From Planctomycetota bacterium (GTDB taxonomy: Bacteria; Planctomycetota; UBA1135): a stretch of DNA of 14,481 nt. The translations under genes were made by a program, and so were the position numbers. How positions within the stretch are numbered: position 1 is the first letter of the stretch; the number at the start of each line of letters is the position of its first letter. The stretch covers positions 1 to 14,481 of the forward strand of contig DNPI01000167.1 in NCBI GenBank assembly GCA_003501525.1, given 5' to 3'. Positions 1 through 7,632 of the stretch are shown here, in pieces. The notes beneath the pieces were generated by a model. The model saw nothing but the letters and a program-made list of their open reading frames with translations, searched no databases and was not told the origin of the DNA.

Positions 1-574
1 CCTTATGAACCAAGGTTACTTTTTCCCGACCGTTTGCTCTCGCGTATTCAAACGCAAACTTGATAATCCGATCGGAACCTTGAATCGAAATCGGCTTAAT
101 GCTAATTCCCGAATCAGGGCGCAGCGCCCCCCCTCCTAGATTTTCAATCGTCTCAATGAGCGCAGATGTCTCTTCCGCTCCCTCTTGGAACTCGCAGCCG
201 GCGTATAAATCTTCCGTGTTTTCACGAATAATAACGACGTCGATCCCTTCATAACGCGACCTGACACCTGGATATGACTTGCAAGGCCTAACGCAAGCAA
301 AAAGATCAAATTCCTTACGAAGGGCCACATTCACCGAACGAAACCCCTTCCCGACTGGAGTTGTGATTGGAGCTTTAATCGCAAGGCGATTGCCCTTAAT
401 TGATTCCAACGTCTCCTCTGGCATCGGAGTCCCGGAGGACTCAAAAACATCTATGCCTGCTTCTTGGACATCCCAATCAAACGGAATACCTGTGGCATCT
501 AAAACGAGTCGAGTGGCTTCGGCTAGCTCTGGGCCAGTACCGTCTCCACGAAGAAGGGTTACGCGGTGTGTCAT
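1..574 (-). CDS. icd: isocitrate dehydrogenase, partial (C-terminus beyond left edge)
   Basis: Oxidative decarboxylation of isocitrate to 2-oxoglutarate in the TCA cycle, cytoplasmic. The visible 191 residues are the N-terminal part of the isocitrate/isopropylmalate dehydrogenase fold, opening with the LLRGDGTGPE strand-loop. Isocitrate-binding residues line up with E. coli Icd: S80, N82 and R86 in GFRSVNVALRK, R96 in CVRPCKS, then R117 and Y124 in IRENTEDLYAG. The Ser-x-Asn-x3-Arg pattern favours isocitrate over isopropylmalate. The cofactor-deciding C-terminal residues are missing, so NAD versus NADP is open; the PVGKGFRSVNVAL stretch resembles the NAD-type and mitochondrial branch. The ATG at 574-572 is the natural start, but no clear Shine-Dalgarno precedes it. 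The gene lies 35 bp after the HEAT gene on the same strand and may be co-transcribed with it. Confidence 0.88.
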   Translation of the reverse strand, partial: MTHRVTLLRGDGTGPELAEATRLVLDATGIPFDWDVQEAGIDVFESSGTPMPEETLESIKGNRLAIKAPITTPVGKGFRSVNVALRKEFDLFACVRPCKSYPGVRSRYEGIDVVIIRENTEDLYAGCEFQEGAEETSALIETIENLGGGALRPDSGISIKPISIQGSDRIIKFAFEYARANGREKVTLVHK

Positions 575-609
575 ACGTGTATAGCTTTTTAGGGGCCGGA
601 GAGTCTAAA

Positions 610-1650
610 TCAGCCCTCTTGCCCCAGGAAGCTCTTTCCATTGGCCTGCCACCAAGTTCGCCAACTCTGAATAGCAAGCTCACGATTTGACTCCTCAGAG
701 ACAGGGTCAAAGCGAAAGTTCTGCCCTGTTATTTTGCGAAGAGCAACAACGGCAGCTTCGCGCACGAAGCTAAAGGAGTCGCCGAGCGCTTCAACGAGGA
801 AAGGCACCGAAGTCCGCGCCTCCCATTTCCCCAGAATGCTAGCCGCCAAAAAGCGATTAAATTCATGGCTATCCGCCAAAAGAGGGAGGACCTGAGGGAC
901 CAGCCGCGCATCCTCTTCGCGCGAGAGAGACTCGAGGGCCTCGTACCGCACCTGGGGATCATCATCAATGAGCCTCTTCAGTCGGCCTGCGATCTCTACC
1001 GAAAACTTGCTTCGGGATGTTTTCTCGCCCGAAGTGATATTCAAGGCGGCCGCTTTCTGCAGCGCTTCCAGCGTATCCAGCTTGTCCCTGAAACCCTCCT
1101 GCGCCGTTCTTAGCGAGCGAACTTTTTCGTCCAACAACCCCAATTCCCCCTGAGCACTTTTGAGATCCCGAGCAAACGACTCTTGGCGAGAGGCCGCCTC
1201 TACGCCTGCCTGAGCAACCACTTCAAGGCTCTGGATGGATTTAACTGTTTCAGATTCCCACTGACGGAACCCTGATGCGATTACCGCCAACTCTTCAATA
1301 AGACTTGAAACTTCCTTCGACACTTCACGGGCGGACTTTTCGCCACGCAACGCCTGCCTATCAGCGCTCCGCTCCGCTCGCTCTAGTCGAGCCGCCTGGT
1401 CACCAACAACTTTAGCCATCTCCCGCCGTTCCATTTGCCAGCCCCAAATTGAAGTCGCTCCAGCGACTAAAGCCAACCCAACGCCTATTACTCCGATTCC
1501 TGGACCACGGGATGAGCTCCCAACTTTCGCAACAAGGCGCTTGCAGTCCACGCACAGAGAGCGCTTCTCAAGAACAAGAACGCGCCCATCCTGAACCTCC
1601 GATTCAGGAACAGACTCATCACAAAGGCTACAAAAGCGAACTTCAGTCAA
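610..1650 (-). CDS. membrane-anchored zinc-ribbon / coiled-coil / HEAT-repeat protein
   Basis: I do not recognise a named family; specific function unknown. Seen in the 346-residue product: a four-cysteine ribbon at the N-terminus (C7-x2-C10 and C33-x2-C36); one hydrophobic, Gly-rich segment at about 51-71 that should be a membrane span; a long charged helical region at about 72-205 with coiled-coil character; and at about 225-310 two to three HEAT-like helical pairs (ALESLSREEDARLVPQVLPLL, then a block ending VREAAVVALRKITGQ). A Trp-rich tail (SWRTWWQANGKSF) ends the protein. HEAT repeats usually bind partner proteins, so a scaffold role is inferred. The start is TTG at 1650-1648, backed by an AAAGGAGA ribosome site 6 nt upstream. 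It overlaps the stop of the vWA gene by 8 bp (TTGACTGA), implying translational coupling and a shared role. Confidence 0.72.
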   Translation of the reverse strand: MTEVRFCSLCDESVPESEVQDGRVLVLEKRSLCVDCKRLVAKVGSSSRGPGIGVIGVGLALVAGATSIWGWQMERREMAKVVGDQAARLERAERSADRQALRGEKSAREVSKEVSSLIEELAVIASGFRQWESETVKSIQSLEVVAQAGVEAASRQESFARDLKSAQGELGLLDEKVRSLRTAQEGFRDKLDTLEALQKAAALNITSGEKTSRSKFSVEIAGRLKRLIDDDPQVRYEALESLSREEDARLVPQVLPLLADSHEFNRFLAASILGKWEARTSVPFLVEALGDSFSFVREAAVVALRKITGQNFRFDPVSEESNRELAIQSWRTWWQANGKSFLGQEG

Positions 1651-3592
1651 CGGTGCTCTCCTTTGCCCTCAAGAATAGCGCCACCAAGCCAAGAAAAAGG
1701 CCACTCAAGAGAAATCGCTGAGAAAATGGGCGCTCTTTAGCTTTTCCTATTTCAGCCAACCACTCCACCCACTGCTCAGTACTAGAAGAGAACTCGCTGG
1801 TCTGATTGGGTGGAATCGAATATGGGGGCAAATCAGTTGACTGGACAGAAATCCATGAGGATGGAGAGGGGTCCGGCATTGCGTAAGTTGCAGAAGGAAT
1901 CGGACTCAACAGGTCTGCTACTCCTGAGCCACTAGGAGATGCGACTCTAAACGGAAAGCCTTCGCTCACCACAAATCCGGACGAACGAATTATGTTTCCA
2001 CCCTGTGCGGCTGCACGAATCGTTGCCTCAAACACCTCACGCGTGTTTGCAACAACAGGGCTAAGAAGCCCAATGACGACACCCTCCGGAATCCGGATTA
2101 CCGCTCCGACTACTGCCCCCGTCGCATCCCTAAATAAGACTTCTGCACCTGGCGCCTCACGGAACAAGGGACGCTCACTTAAGCCAGGAATAGCATCGGG
2201 CAAAGGGAGACTAGACCCCGGAACCGCAGATGCCGGAAGAGAAGAAGTTCGCGTGCTCTCTTCCAATCCCTGGCGCAGGCGAACAGCAAACGATTGGGTA
2301 GACGACGGCAAATCCAAAGGCTTAACCATCTTCCCTAATGCAGATAAAACCGCGTAATCAGCCGTGGAGCCAACTGGAACGGAAACAACCTCTCTGTTCC
2401 CCAACACACTCTTTTTGAAACTACCCCATCCATCGAGCGGCTCAGGTGCCAGACCATCACTCACTAGAAGAATCAAGCCTCTCTCTGGAATCAGCGAAAC
2501 GGCCTTCTCTAAGGCTAAACTCAGGTTGGTCGGTCCATGAGGAGCAATCGCCCGAAGGACGCTCACTCCGTTTGCAGAAGCAATATCAATTGCATCAAAT
2601 GGTGCCGATGAAAAAGGCAGCACTAACAGCCTCTTTCCTGTCCACTCAGCCCATTTCTCCAGTACATCCAAAGCACTCGAAAGCTTCCCATCACTCATAC
2701 TGCCGGAGCAATCAAGAACCACGACCTGCGGAGCTGGTGGCGCGCTTGAAATAAACGGGCACAAGGAAGACGGGAGATCAAACCATGCTGACTCACTCTT
2801 TGAGACGACAAGAGCAACCCGGTCGCGGCGCAATGCCGCACGAATCTTCTCTTCACCTTGCTCTGCCGCTATAGGAGCTGCCAAGCCATGGCCCCTGGCC
2901 ATAATCACCCCCCCCCTCGACTCCCACCCGTGCCCAAACCGAGCACTCACTCTTACGGAGACATCTTTATTCCTCTGCGCTCCTGGGTCCAATGCCCATT
3001 CCCATAGATTGCCTACTGGGCGCCGGGATTCCACATGCGGCGCCCAACCCTCACGAGGAAACTCCACTCGAACATCCTGCAGGTCCTCCTCCTTGCCAAC
3101 GAAAGAGGCCCGAATCAAAGCCCTTCCCTCAGCCGGCCACGCTTGAGGGAGCTCCATATCCAAAAAGCCAGGTCGAGCGACCAGTTCTTCCCAAATGACT
3201 TCGGCGCCAACCCAACTAACACTCGGAGGGAGCTCATCTGTCGATTTTCCATCTGTGAGGAAAAAAACACGGTCAGCTTTTCCTACTTTTTTACCGAGCT
3301 CAGCGATCGCTCGCCCTAAATTACTGCCAACATCTGTAGGGGGATTGTGGCTGGGGTCCCACGCGGAAAGCTCCCCCCCAATCCGAAAAGCGCGGCCAGT
3401 TTTCCAAGCTTTCTCTAGTCTTGAGTTACTTGAGGGAAAAGAGGCAATCCGTTCCCAGCGCTGCTCGTTTCCGGCCCAAACACTCGGGCTGACATCAACA
3501 ACAACCCAATCTCTGCCAGCCGCCCTGTCCACAAAAAGCGCTGTTAACCAGCAAGCAAGCGAAAAGAAGAAGAATGCGCGAGAAAGATTCAC
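1643..3592 (-). CDS. secreted/membrane protein with two vWA-like domains
   Basis: A 649-residue protein of unknown specific role. The N-terminus is a signal peptide or anchor (basic MNLSR start, hydrophobic 6-21, AAG near 24-26), and a hydrophobic segment at about 627-642 near the C-terminus should be a membrane anchor. Two von Willebrand A-like domains are visible. The second is clear, with a complete MIDAS metal site: D294-x-S296-x-S298, T355 and D379. The first, at about 28-135, is more divergent but keeps the same pattern: D33-x-S35-x-S37, T86 and D114 (FLTDGKS). A Ser/Pro-rich region and a beta-rich segment (about 470-530) follow. Bat-type aerotolerance proteins combine vWA and membrane anchors in a similar way, but no MoxR ATPase or DUF58 gene is in view, so that link is weak. 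The start is GTG fused to the mnmA stop (GTGA, 4 bp overlap); the 3' end overlaps the HEAT gene by 8 bp. Confidence 0.75.
   Translation of the reverse strand: MNLSRAFFFFSLACWLTALFVDRAAGRDWVVVDVSPSVWAGNEQRWERIASFPSSNSRLEKAWKTGRAFRIGGELSAWDPSHNPPTDVGSNLGRAIAELGKKVGKADRVFFLTDGKSTDELPPSVSWVGAEVIWEELVARPGFLDMELPQAWPAEGRALIRASFVGKEEDLQDVRVEFPREGWAPHVESRRPVGNLWEWALDPGAQRNKDVSVRVSARFGHGWESRGGVIMARGHGLAAPIAAEQGEEKIRAALRRDRVALVVSKSESAWFDLPSSLCPFISSAPPAPQVVVLDCSGSMSDGKLSSALDVLEKWAEWTGKRLLVLPFSSAPFDAIDIASANGVSVLRAIAPHGPTNLSLALEKAVSLIPERGLILLVSDGLAPEPLDGWGSFKKSVLGNREVVSVPVGSTADYAVLSALGKMVKPLDLPSSTQSFAVRLRQGLEESTRTSSLPASAVPGSSLPLPDAIPGLSERPLFREAPGAEVLFRDATGAVVGAVIRIPEGVVIGLLSPVVANTREVFEATIRAAAQGGNIIRSSGFVVSEGFPFRVASPSGSGVADLLSPIPSATYAMPDPSPSSWISVQSTDLPPYSIPPNQTSEFSSSTEQWVEWLAEIGKAKERPFSQRFLLSGLFLGLVALFLRAKESTVD
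1657..1664 (-). promoter_or_regulatory. Shine-Dalgarno deciding the TTG start of the HEAT gene
   Basis: The minus strand reads AAAGGAGA followed by GCACCG and then TTG (1650-1648). The strong match at 6 nt spacing supports this non-ATG start. It lies inside the 3' end of the vWA coding region. Confidence 0.65.
2908..2916. repeat. homopolymer tract of nine C (G9 on the coding strand)
   Basis: Nine consecutive C lie inside the vWA gene. On the coding strand they encode Gly-Gly and the first base of a Val codon within SRGGVIMARG. The frame is intact as read. This is the longest G/C homopolymer I noticed in the window; runs of seven occur at 127-133 and 11109-11115. Confidence 0.9.
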
Positions 3593-4692
3593 GCCACAAA
3601 AGGAGCTGCATGGCCCACTTCACAAATCCAGCCACCCGCGACCAAACGCTCTCCGTCATAAACGGCAAGCCCTTGCCCAGGGTTCACGCTTTCCGCCACA
3701 CCCGCGAAATCTATTTTCGCGCGATCGCGCGACAGCATTGCCACGCTCGCAGGAACCCCGCCAGGGGAACTTCTGTATTGCACCAAGACGTCTTTCATAT
3801 TTCGACCCGTCGCCACGTCAGCGTCAAAGAATTGAAAATCTTCTACCTCTGCCCAAGAAGCGATGGTCTGCTCCCGAGGCCCAACAATCACATCACCGGA
3901 GTCCGCATTGATATCAATAACGTACATAGGTCTCGTCGACGCGAAGCCTAACCCGCGCCTTTGGCCGCGCGTAAACCCCATATGTCCGGAATGGCGAGCT
4001 AAAACATTACCCTCCAAATCCAGAACTCTTCCAGGCAAACCCAGACCTCCGCTCTCAGAGAGATACTCACGATAGTCCCCGGAAGGGACAAAGCATATTT
4101 CCTGGCTATCTGGCTTTGAAAAGACAGGCAGGCTTGCCTCTTCCGCAATCTTTCGCACTTCCGTTTTCTTCAATCCACCGACGGGCAAAAAACAGCGCCC
4201 TAAAACAGCCGGAGCCACCGGGAATAAAACATATGATTGATCCTTCTCCGCATCAGCCCCGCGGAATATTTCCACGTAGCCTTCTTTATGAACCAGCCGG
4301 GCGTAGTGCCCTGTCGCTAATCCATCGGCTCCCATCGCCTCGGAAATCTTCGCCAGCGCACCAAACTTTATATCTCTGTTACAAGATGCACACGGATTCG
4401 GCGTATGCCCTCGCCCATAGGCAGCCCGAAACTCCCGCTGAATCGCATTGAATTCCACCTCCATGTCAACAGAGTGAAATGGAATTCCAAGTTGATCCGC
4501 CACCTGAGCTGCATCTGCAGCGTCTTCAGCAGAGCAGCACCCTTGCTTCAAACTGCAGGCACTCCGAGGTGTCTCCACACCATTTCGCAGAAAAACCCCG
4601 ACCACATCCCACCCCTCGCGCTGGAGCAACAAAGCCGCAACGCTTGAATCGACACCTCCTGAAAGGGCCGTAACGACGGTTCCTCGGGTCAT
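3589..4692 (-). CDS. mnmA: tRNA-specific 2-thiouridylase MnmA
   Basis: Catalyses ATP-dependent 2-thiolation of the wobble uridine U34 in tRNAs for Glu, Gln and Lys, taking sulfur from a persulfide relay; cytoplasmic. The 367-residue length is normal for the family. The PP-loop SGGVDSS is at 11-17. The paired catalytic cysteines are C101 (in HTPNPCASCN) and C200 (in SQEICFV), close to C102 and C199 of E. coli MnmA. GHYARL (128-133), DQSYVLF and HTRGQR-like GFTRGQRRGLGF follow in the usual order, then the beta-barrel C-terminal domain. The start is ATG at 4692-4690. It is the first gene of the left block, diverges from yajC across about 56 bp, and its stop is fused to the GTG start of the vWA gene. 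A possible promoter lies at 4727-4735. Confidence 0.96.
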   Translation of the reverse strand: MTRGTVVTALSGGVDSSVAALLLQREGWDVVGVFLRNGVETPRSACSLKQGCCSAEDAADAAQVADQLGIPFHSVDMEVEFNAIQREFRAAYGRGHTPNPCASCNRDIKFGALAKISEAMGADGLATGHYARLVHKEGYVEIFRGADAEKDQSYVLFPVAPAVLGRCFLPVGGLKKTEVRKIAEEASLPVFSKPDSQEICFVPSGDYREYLSESGGLGLPGRVLDLEGNVLARHSGHMGFTRGQRRGLGFASTRPMYVIDINADSGDVIVGPREQTIASWAEVEDFQFFDADVATGRNMKDVLVQYRSSPGGVPASVAMLSRDRAKIDFAGVAESVNPGQGLAVYDGERLVAGGWICEVGHAAPFVA

Positions 4693-4726
4693 GTAGTGTG
4701 CGCACCTTAGCTAGAATGCGCGGCTC

Positions 4727-4735
4727 ATTATCCCA
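4727..4735 (-). promoter_or_regulatory. possible extended -10 promoter for the mnmA operon
   Basis: The minus strand reads TGGGATAAT, one mismatch from an extended -10 (TGnTATAAT), about 35 bp before the mnmA ATG. Transcription would start near 4720 and give a leader of about 28 nt. I see no convincing -35 box at the right distance, so this is tentative. Confidence 0.3.
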
Positions 4736-4748
4736 GAAACTGACCATC

Positions 4749-5147
4749 ATGCATCTCTTGTCTACATTCTTCGCACAGCAGCAAGAGGGGAGTCTTCCTC
4801 CGCTCACCTCAACGGGCCTTGATCAGGCAGCCCAATCCCAAACAACCACGGGCCTTGGCCCTACTACAGGAGGTGGCGACATGTTCACCGGCTTCCTATG
4901 GATAGGTCTCCTGCTCGCTTTCCTCTGGCTTGTAGTCATTCGCCCTGAAAACAAGCGCCAAAAAGAGATGAAAAACATTCGCGAGAACTTAAAGAAGGGC
5001 GACAGAGTCGTGACATCCGGAGGAATACATGGACAAATAGCGCGGATGGATGAAGAAACAATAAGCATCAAAGTTGACGAAAAGGTGCGCCTTAAAATTG
5101 ACCGAAATGCTGTTGCGCGAGTCGAGCAGGCAAAGCAAGAGAACTAA
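4749..5147 (+). CDS. yajC: Sec translocon accessory subunit YajC
   Basis: Single-pass inner-membrane protein that associates with SecDF and the SecYEG translocon. Seen: a membrane segment FTGFLWIGLLLAFLWLVV followed at once by the family signature IRPENKRQKEMK, then the small beta domain with LKKGDRVVTSGGIHGQIARM. Start choice is uncertain. ATG 4749 gives 132 residues with a Gln/Thr/Gly-rich N-terminal extension (MHLLSTFFAQQQEG), a layout common in YajC proteins. ATG 4881 gives only 88 residues but has a perfect AGGAGG site 7 nt upstream. GTG 4698 and ATG 4716 are also in frame. I chose 4749 because the short form starts directly at the membrane segment. It is the only plus-strand gene here, separate from the secDF genes it often accompanies. 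Its TAA shares bases with the ribD stop on the other strand. Confidence 0.9.
   Translation: MHLLSTFFAQQQEGSLPPLTSTGLDQAAQSQTTTGLGPTTGGGDMFTGFLWIGLLLAFLWLVVIRPENKRQKEMKNIRENLKKGDRVVTSGGIHGQIARMDEETISIKVDEKVRLKIDRNAVARVEQAKQEN
4868..4875 (+). promoter_or_regulatory. strong internal Shine-Dalgarno in yajC
   Basis: AGGAGGTG sits 7 nt (counted from AGGAGG) before the in-frame ATG at 4881, while no good ribosome site precedes ATG 4749. It may mark the true start or a second, shorter product. It could also be chance, since the bases encode the Gly-Gly-Gly-Asp linker. Confidence 0.5.
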
Positions 5148-6319
5148 TTGATAGTTCTCACCTGAAAGGCTTCGCGGCTATCTTCGCCAAGAATGCGACG
5201 CTCGACAGAGCTTGCGTCAAGCTCAACGGCACTTAATTCATCCATTTGACAGGCGGCCAGTCCCCCACCAAAAACTTTAGGCGCCCTGTAGAGCAAAACA
5301 GCATCGACCAGCCCCTCACTTAAAAAAGTTCCGTGTGTTGTCGGGCCTCCTTCCACTAGCAGCCGCTTCACTGAAAAATCTTTCCGTAAACATTCGAGAA
5401 GAGCACGGATATCTAAACCATGATGGCCCTTCTCAACCTTAATAACACAATCCTCTCCCGAGTCCATGCCCGCCTCAAGCGCATCCGAAGGGCTTTCCTC
5501 CGCACCAAGAACCCACAGGCGCAAACCTGGCCTCGAAAAGACTGCGGCGCTTGAGCCAACACTGGCACCCCCACCCAGAAAAACACGTAAAGGTTGAGAT
5601 TCGCACATACCGCCACTCGGGCGGGCATCCAATTGAGGGTTGTCGATTTCCAAGGTTCCCTTCCCGACCAGGACCGCATCAGAAAGCGCCCGAATCCTAT
5701 GAACCTCCTTTCGCGACTCCTCGCCACTAATCCACTTCGGGCCTCCAATCGGCGCAGCCACTTTTCCATCTAAGGTCGCCGCCCATTTCAGCAAAACCCA
5801 AGGTCGGTCGAGATTGTCCACACTTCTCGAAAAAGCAGCGTTAGACACAAGAAAAGGAAGCGGCTCCGAAGAAATGTCGACTTTGACCCCGCGCTCCCTT
5901 AACGCATCTAGTCCTCGACCCCGGTGCTGCGGGTTTACGTCAATTGCACCCACTAGAACCCGCTGGACACCTGCCGCCAAAAGTGCTTTAACACAAGGAG
6001 CACGTCGCTTGCTTTCTGATTCTGCGCTGCAGGGTTCCAGCGTAACGACCATTTCATCGACATAGCCTCCTAACGGTTTCGATGAATCTCGCGGCCATGC
6101 CCCGGCGTCCCGCAACGCCGACTCTTCCGCATGCATACCTCCTAGGAATTCATGGGCCCCCCGGCCAACAACATGCCCATTTTTTAAAGCCAAAGCACCA
6201 ACGCGCGGATTTGGCGCCGTCATCAGCCAGGAGGTCTTTAGCGCTTCAGCGTTAGCTTTTTCGAGAAGCGCCAAATCTCGGCTGCTCAGTGAATCGCTAG
6301 AAGTTCCTTGCCGTTCCAT
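5144..6319 (-). CDS. ribD: bifunctional riboflavin biosynthesis deaminase/reductase RibD
   Basis: Performs two steps of riboflavin synthesis after GTP cyclohydrolase II: deamination of the diaminopyrimidine, then NADPH-dependent reduction of the ribose side chain; cytoplasmic. The 391-residue product has the deaminase domain first, with APNPRVGAL, zinc ligand H63 and catalytic E65 in MHAEESAL, and cysteines C97 (TLEPCS) and C109. The reductase domain starts near 172 with RPWVLLKWAATLDGKVA, then KWISGEESRKEVHRIRALSDAVLVG, and closes with LLVEGGPTTHG (320-330). Odd: the usual CSHxGRTPPC zinc loop is CSAESESKRRAPC, three residues longer and lacking the His. The start is ATG at 6319-6317 with GGAAGG directly in front; it overlaps miaB by 34 bp. 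Last gene of the right block, ending tail-to-tail on yajC. No other rib gene is in view. Confidence 0.93.
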   Translation of the reverse strand: MERQGTSSDSLSSRDLALLEKANAEALKTSWLMTAPNPRVGALALKNGHVVGRGAHEFLGGMHAEESALRDAGAWPRDSSKPLGGYVDEMVVTLEPCSAESESKRRAPCVKALLAAGVQRVLVGAIDVNPQHRGRGLDALRERGVKVDISSEPLPFLVSNAAFSRSVDNLDRPWVLLKWAATLDGKVAAPIGGPKWISGEESRKEVHRIRALSDAVLVGKGTLEIDNPQLDARPSGGMCESQPLRVFLGGGASVGSSAAVFSRPGLRLWVLGAEESPSDALEAGMDSGEDCVIKVEKGHHGLDIRALLECLRKDFSVKRLLVEGGPTTHGTFLSEGLVDAVLLYRAPKVFGGGLAACQMDELSAVELDASSVERRILGEDSREAFQVRTIN

Positions 6320-7632
6320 CCTTCCATGCGGGCCTTAACCAATCTGCCTGGCGCTCCTTCGGAGGTATCAATAACCGCGAAATGTCCATTGTGAATTCTC
6401 CCTCGCCAGCTTCCATCTGCAACCGGCTCCTCAAGTATCAGTTGGGACTGAGCACCAACCATTTTCTGGGTTCGCGCTTTGGCGACTTCTCTCTGTATTT
6501 CGAGAAGTCGGATATTGCGCCGCCGCTTCAGCTGAGCAGGGACATCGTCTTTCATTCCAAACGCAACCGTTTCTGGGCGGGGCGAGTACTGAAACACATA
6601 CGACTGAATAAACCCAAACTCGCGAAGTGCTGCCTCCGAAGCTTCAAAATCCTCATCTGTTTCGCCAGGAAATCCCACTATCCAGTCAGAGACTAGTTCC
6701 AGATCTGGCATACGCTCTTTCAGAAGGGCAACTCGCTTACGGTATAGATCAAGCGTGTACCCCCTCTTCATACGCCTAAGAACCGAGTCACTGCCCGATT
6801 GAAGGGGAATTGGGAGAAGTCGCAAGAATTGCGGCGAACGGGCCATTGCATCCGCAAGATCAACATCTACATACGAAGGATGCAAAGTGACAAGTCGCAC
6901 ACGATGAAGCCCATCTACCTCGGCCAACAAGTCCAGAAGAAGAGCAAGTGAAGGCCGTCCGGCCCGTGGCAAATCTCGGCCGTATGCATCTATTGTCTGG
7001 CCAAGAAGATGTACCTCTGTAGTCCCAGCATCAACCAGTCGCCGCACTTCATCAACGATTTCACTAGGGGGACGACTTTCAACTCGACCTCGCACCCGCG
7101 GAACGACACAAAATGTGCAATTCATATCGCAACCACGCATAACTGCAACATGAGCCTGCCAATGCGAGGGGCGACCATTCAAGTCACGCACTGGGGCATC
7201 AACTGGCACCTCCGATTCCCCCAACGCAAGCACGCGCTCTTCGCCTCCCAGAACCCTAGCAACCATATCGGGGATTCCGGGGAAATGCCGACTGCCACAC
7301 ACGATATCGACATGCGGTTCTCTCTCGAAAAGCTCACGCCCTTCGCGATCTGCCATACATCCAATGACTCCGACTACTAATCCGGGGTCCCGACGCTTTC
7401 GCGCGCGCAATTCTCCCAGTAAAGAATGAACCTTTTCCTCTGCCTTATGACGAACTGAGCATGTGTGAAACAAGCAGGCTTCTGCCTGCTCCGGATCAGG
7501 AGTCTCTTCCCATCCTCGCTCTATAAATGCCGCCCGAATGAGTTCGCCGTCATAAAAATTCATCTGACAGCCGAAAACCCGCAGATAGAACCTGCGGGTT
7601 CGCGCTGATTCTGTGGCAACTTCTTCAATCAT
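6286..7632 (-). CDS. miaB: tRNA-2-methylthio-N6-isopentenyladenosine37 synthase MiaB
   Basis: Radical-SAM methylthiotransferase that adds the methylthio group to i6A37 of tRNAs reading UNN codons, using two SAM and a sacrificial auxiliary iron-sulfur cluster. The 448 residues are in the normal range. N-terminal UPF0004 domain cysteines: C22 (FGCQMN), C58 (HTCSVR) and C92 (IGCMADREG). Radical-SAM cysteines: C168, C172 and C175 in MRGCDMNCTFCVVP. LLGQTIDAYG, PLQSGSDSVLRRMKRGYT, DWIVGFPGETDEDF and YSPRPETVAF follow as expected. The last about 65 residues form the TRAM RNA-binding domain. TCSVR plus the SPRP motif favour MiaB over RimO or MtaB. ATG at 7632-7630 overlaps the pilin-like gene by 8 bp; the 3' end overlaps ribD by 34 bp. 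Its place downstream of metK and ahcY fits its SAM demand. Confidence 0.95.
   Translation of the reverse strand: MIEEVATESARTRRFYLRVFGCQMNFYDGELIRAAFIERGWEETPDPEQAEACLFHTCSVRHKAEEKVHSLLGELRARKRRDPGLVVGVIGCMADREGRELFEREPHVDIVCGSRHFPGIPDMVARVLGGEERVLALGESEVPVDAPVRDLNGRPSHWQAHVAVMRGCDMNCTFCVVPRVRGRVESRPPSEIVDEVRRLVDAGTTEVHLLGQTIDAYGRDLPRAGRPSLALLLDLLAEVDGLHRVRLVTLHPSYVDVDLADAMARSPQFLRLLPIPLQSGSDSVLRRMKRGYTLDLYRKRVALLKERMPDLELVSDWIVGFPGETDEDFEASEAALREFGFIQSYVFQYSPRPETVAFGMKDDVPAQLKRRRNIRLLEIQREVAKARTQKMVGAQSQLILEEPVADGSWRGRIHNGHFAVIDTSEGAPGRLVKARMEGWNGKELLAIH

Noticed and set aside
575..609. Terminator between the HEAT gene and icd
   Set aside because: I see no stable inverted repeat with a T-run in these 35 bp.
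3195..3911. 238-residue open frame on the plus strand
   Set aside because: It lies antisense to the vWA gene and mnmA, which have clear family motifs; its composition (Ser/Pro/Arg-rich, no motif) is that of a shadow frame.
4698..4748. GTG 4698 or ATG 4716 as the yajC start
   Set aside because: Both are in frame but have no ribosome site; GTG 4698 leaves almost no leader before mnmA and adds a basic tail not typical of YajC.
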